From positions 1-54,438 of the forward strand of contig JAEWSQ010000006.1 in assembly GCA_023398165.1 (NCBI GenBank): a stretch of 54,438 nt of DNA, in the 5' to 3' direction. Shown here one piece after another: positions 51,743 through 54,438 of the stretch (positions within the stretch are counted from its first letter, which is position 1; every line of letters begins with the position of its first letter). The notes beneath the pieces were generated by a model, which saw only the letters and a program-made list of their open reading frames with translations, did not search any database and was not told the DNA's origin. Made by a program: the position numbers and the translations under genes. Source of the stretch: Spirochaetota bacterium (GTDB taxonomy: Bacteria; Spirochaetota; Spirochaetia; Treponematales; Treponemataceae).

Positions 51743-52079
51743 AGTATGCGCCTGTATATGTGTTTTACTGTATGTATTTGCCTGCTCATTTTCTATACTA
51801 AAATTATACGATTCATATGCGGAAAGTATTAAACAATATGAAATAGTAAATAACGCGTTAATGTTAATTGATAAAAAAATACTTCAAAAAGAAAGCAATA
51901 GTATTGAAGAATTATCACAATGGCTTATAAATCTTCAAGAAGAGAGCATTATAGGGAATGCGTTAATAAAAAGAACAAGTTCCCATACTGCAATGTGCAC
52001 AATATCAGTTGGGAATGAACAAATCAGTGTGCTTGCATCTGTTCAAAATGGAGACGGATATGAAAGCAGTACTAAGTAA
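51729..52079 (+). CDS. Pseudopilin-like / accessory protein of the secretion operon
   Basis: 116 aa, overlapping the previous gene by 14 bases. A hydrophobic N-terminal helix (VEVCACICVLLYVFACSFSIL) begins with VE at residues 4-5, reminiscent of a minor pseudopilin without a visible leader. The rest is a small mixed alpha/beta domain (HTAMCTISVGNEQISVLAS). Whether it is a minor pseudopilin (I/J type) or an anchored accessory is open. Confidence 0.5.
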   Translation: MKLVEVCACICVLLYVFACSFSILKLYDSYAESIKQYEIVNNALMLIDKKILQKESNSIEELSQWLINLQEESIIGNALIKRTSSHTAMCTISVGNEQISVLASVQNGDGYESSTK

Positions 52080-53202
52080 GGAAAACTATGAAATAGTATA
52101 TCTTGATCTTCGTGAAATTATTACTGAAAAACTAAAGTCAAGGCTTCCTTTTCGAATAATTATCAGGCAGGAGATTGAAAAGAGATATCCGTTTCTGGAT
52201 TTCCAAAGCAGAATATCGTTTCATCTTTATTATTCGAATAAAAAAATATATCTGGCATCAGTGATAATTGAAAACGGGTTATCAAATTTAAAAACCGGTG
52301 CAGGTTATATAGAAATGGGAAATAAAAAAGTAAAAATATTTTCTTATAAGAAAAGAGTATTTAGCGCCTCTATTGCACTCATATGCGTATTTCTCGGATG
52401 CGCTGTTTTAGTAAATAATAATGAAATAGAAGAAACAGGCAATTCTTCAGAAACGAATGAATCTATATATCCGGTTTCAGATATGATACGTGAACCGCTT
52501 CAGATGGAAAACCTTTTTCTTGCGCTTTCCTCACTGGTAAAGGATAAGACCTGTGTGTTTGATTATTTATCTTTGAGAGCTGATGAAGATAATCAGAATA
52601 TAGTATGCAGTATACGGTTTAAAGGACTATTCCCCGAAGAACTTATGAGCTCATTCAGTGGAGAAGACAGGAATCGAATAAAAATTACAGATGTCTCTTA
52701 CAATAATAACGTTCCTCTGCTTAATGCTGAAATACAGGCTGATTATACGGGTGTATACAGGAATGATAATAAAGTGCTTGAGATGATGAGGGAAATAATT
52801 ATTAGTACAGGCGGATTAATGCTGTATGAGAGTACTAATGAACAAACGCTCAGGGCGAGAATTAAGGGCAGTTTATTGAATAATTTTTTACAGTCCGCTG
52901 CGGAAAAGAATTCTTTAATGAATATGAGTTCGATTAGTTTTACTAAAAATGATGATGCCTCTGATATTGAATTAGTATTCGGTGATATAGGTTTCCTTCC
53001 TTTTTCTTACCCTTCATTACTTGAGCTTTTCAAAAAAATACAGGTTGATAAAAAAAATCAGGAAACGAAAAAGAAGCCGGATGAAATTAAGAAACCTGAT
53101 AATGAAAAAATACTTTTCGGTAAGGTCCTGCTGGAAGACGGTACAACAAGGGTTTTCTATAAAAACAAAGAAGGAAAAATGGAGAGCGAGGTTATACAAT
53201 GA
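52060..53202 (+). CDS. Bitopic secretion-apparatus protein (GspL/PilN-like position)
   Basis: 380 aa from ATG 52060, six bases after GGAG; it overlaps the previous gene by 20 bases. An N-terminal cytoplasmic domain (~100 residues) leads to one membrane helix (ASIALICVFLGCAVLV) and a periplasmic portion. The latter includes a ferredoxin-like stretch (NIVCSIRFKGLFPEEL, ISTGGLMLYESTNEQTLRARI) and ends in a Lys-rich linker plus short C-terminal motif. Topology and operon position fit GspL/M or PilN/O assembly-platform proteins. Sequence alone does not prove it. Confidence 0.55.
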   Translation: MKAVLSKENYEIVYLDLREIITEKLKSRLPFRIIIRQEIEKRYPFLDFQSRISFHLYYSNKKIYLASVIIENGLSNLKTGAGYIEMGNKKVKIFSYKKRVFSASIALICVFLGCAVLVNNNEIEETGNSSETNESIYPVSDMIREPLQMENLFLALSSLVKDKTCVFDYLSLRADEDNQNIVCSIRFKGLFPEELMSSFSGEDRNRIKITDVSYNNNVPLLNAEIQADYTGVYRNDNKVLEMMREIIISTGGLMLYESTNEQTLRARIKGSLLNNFLQSAAEKNSLMNMSSISFTKNDDASDIELVFGDIGFLPFSYPSLLELFKKIQVDKKNQETKKKPDEIKKPDNEKILFGKVLLEDGTTRVFYKNKEGKMESEVIQ

Positions 53203-53768
53203 AAAGAGTAGTCGTAAGTGGAATACTTTTAGTAGTGCTGATTTCATGCGCAGGTATGAAGACATTTAAAGGAACTGCAGATCTGCACGGCTCTGTCTTT
53301 GATGTGAAAAACAGACCTGTTGCAAACTGCACAATTTTTATTAATGAAAAAGAAAAGGCTCTTACTGACAGTAACGGGCGTTTTATTCTGTACGGCCTAA
53401 AAAGCGGAGTGTACCAGATTGAAGCACAATCCTCTTATACCGAGACATATACCGGAGAAATTCAGTTTCTTAATGAGACCCAATATGCTCTCATTACCGT
53501 TGTCGATGCTGATACTTTGTATGAGTCAATTGAGACGGCATTTGAAAAAAGCGATTATTCAAAGGCCGAAGAAGAGATAACACGGCTGCTTACTATAAAT
53601 AAAACTAATCCTAATGCCGTTATGTACATGGCAGTTTTGAGGTATAAGGAAAAAAATAGCGAAGCTGCTCTACGCATTCTCCGTGATGCAGAAAGCCGGG
53701 GTATTAGCGATATCTGGATGAAAAAGTTCATTGAAAAACTGGAGGCGGAAGATGAAAAAAATTCTTAG
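53199..53768 (+). CDS. Lipoprotein with carboxypeptidase-regulatory-like and TPR regions
   Basis: 189 aa; ATG overlaps the preceding stop (ATGA). The lipobox is VVLISC (Cys 17). Residues ~28-100 form a CarboxypepD_reg-like beta sandwich (LHGSVFDVKNRPVANCTIFI, TDSNGRFILYGLKSGVYQIE). The C-terminal ~75 residues form two TPR-like hairpins. It may act as a pilotin-like or periplasmic partner of the secretin, by analogy with lipoprotein pilotins that carry TPRs; that is inference. Confidence 0.7.
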   Translation: MKRVVVSGILLVVLISCAGMKTFKGTADLHGSVFDVKNRPVANCTIFINEKEKALTDSNGRFILYGLKSGVYQIEAQSSYTETYTGEIQFLNETQYALITVVDADTLYESIETAFEKSDYSKAEEEITRLLTINKTNPNAVMYMAVLRYKEKNSEAALRILRDAESRGISDIWMKKFIEKLEAEDEKNS

Positions 53769-54198
53769 TCTGTTTCTGCTTCTTTGTGCAGTTGTTTTAT
53801 GGAATTCCTGTGTGCAGTCTGTGTATTCTGCACCGTATGTTATAAGCAGTCCGGAATGTGTGATAGGAAAAACCGATAGTTTTTTTTCTTATGCAGGAGT
53901 TATCGCCTCATTTATAAATACAGCTGAATCTGATATTGCATCCTTATATATTTCATTTAATGTATATGATGCTTCAACAAAGAAGAATCCCTTTTTCGGT
54001 TCAAATACCATACAAACAGTCTATGAAGACATTATTTATCCTGATGAAGAAACCGAGCTCTGCATCAGTCTTGATGAGTATGTTCATTCAATTCCTTTAG
54101 AGCCGTTTTTAATACAAAATTTCTGTATTAGTAAAATTGTGTACTCCGACGGATCTGTGTGGACAGATTATTTTTGCGTATTCGGATCGGATAGGTAA
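53752..54198 (+). CDS. Small lipoprotein of unknown function
   Basis: 148 aa from ATG 53752, six bases after GGAGG; the upstream in-frame start at 53731 is rejected. It overlaps the preceding gene by 17 bases. Lipobox LWNSC. The mature part is a single beta-rich domain (VIASFINTAESDIASLYISF) like a C2/Ig-like module. Last gene of the overlapping run. Confidence 0.7.
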   Translation: MKKILSLFLLLCAVVLWNSCVQSVYSAPYVISSPECVIGKTDSFFSYAGVIASFINTAESDIASLYISFNVYDASTKKNPFFGSNTIQTVYEDIIYPDEETELCISLDEYVHSIPLEPFLIQNFCISKIVYSDGSVWTDYFCVFGSDR

Positions 54199-54242
54199 AA
54201 TGAATTCGGTTAACTATATATGAAAATTATGGAGGGAAGAAA

Positions 54243-54438
54243 ATGAGAAGAGCAGTAATGTTGCTAATTGGTTTAGTAATTCTGTCGTCATGCGATATGA
54301 ATTTTACCGGGAAAAAAACAGATGCGGAAAAAGTGATATTTACAATCAGTCATGGAGAATATAAAGGCGGAACTATTACAAGAGATCCTCTTAAAAATGA
54401 ATACAAGAGGAAAGAGAAGGTTACTCTGACAGCAGCCG
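54243..54438 (+). CDS. Lipoprotein with divergent InlB-repeat start, cut by right edge
   Basis: ATG 54243 follows GGAGGG at normal spacing. The frame is open to the last base (65 codons). Signal peptide MLLIGLVILSSC with lipobox Cys 17. FTISHGEYKGGTITRDP...KEKVTLTA looks like the start of a divergent InlB B-repeat (bacterial repeat) domain. It lies 44 bases after the previous gene, so it may belong to the same transcript. Confidence 0.7.
   Translation, partial: MRRAVMLLIGLVILSSCDMNFTGKKTDAEKVIFTISHGEYKGGTITRDPLKNEYKRKEKVTLTAA

Overview
The window looks like chromosomal DNA of a treponeme or close spirochaete relative. The gene content supports this: InlB-repeat lipoproteins with DUF1566 ends, a DUF2259 secreted protein, many lipoproteins with [LS]-[ST/L]-[SG]-C lipoboxes, large TPR proteins including a membrane-anchored one that resembles the spirochaetal flagellar-collar family, and CBM48-like and FGE-like secreted proteins. 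Genes lie on both strands. I see no tRNA, rRNA, CRISPR array, transposase or phage gene.

Layout. (1) 1-6297: the 3' part of a giant secreted adhesin-like gene that runs in from the left edge. (2) 6298-14624: a gene-poor accessory region. It holds two paralogous InlB-repeat lipoproteins (7032-9008, 9291-11165), each behind the same paired palindromic element. It also holds a STAS-like/ATPase pair whose ATPase is truncated, and an orphan 7TM-DISM sensor kinase. Copies of dispersed intergenic repeats are scattered between them. (3) 14625-24310: housekeeping genes: metA; an operon-like run of an alpha/beta hydrolase-fold protein, a U32 protein, a barrel-like protein and a phosphoesterase lipoprotein; then, on the minus strand, prfA-prmC, a separately promoted relA, and a WYL regulator. 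(4) 24307-36572: a TPR/zinc-ribbon protein, rlmJ, a Na+/alanine symporter, a CBM48-like exported protein, a large FlcA-like TPR membrane protein, a polyprenol/DAG-kinase-family protein, and small exported or membrane proteins. (5) 36672-46645: a lamin-tail-like lipoprotein, a second and larger U32 protein (RlhA-type), ssb, a 637-aa protein of unknown function, hisC with a phosphodiesterase, an FGE-fold exported protein, and corA. (6) 46646-54438: a 324-base intergenic region with a structured element, an operator-like palindrome and a possible leader peptide. It precedes a tightly overlapped type II secretion/type IV pilus-like operon (gspD-E-F-G, two small pseudopilin-like or accessory proteins, an L/N-like bitopic protein, two lipoproteins). 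A further lipoprotein gene is cut by the right edge.

The most notable patterns are these. (a) Many transcription units start with a sigma70-type -10 box only 6-9 bases before the start codon and no Shine-Dalgarno sequence, which predicts widespread leaderless mRNAs. (b) A paired dyad element sits at identical spacing (39 bases between arms, 39 to the -10) before both InlB-repeat lipoprotein genes. The two genes share 5' and 3' ends but carry different C-terminal domains. (c) The Rel protein keeps the synthetase RFKD motif but has lost the HD-hydrolase residues and the ACT domain. All functional assignments come from reading motifs; no database search was run.
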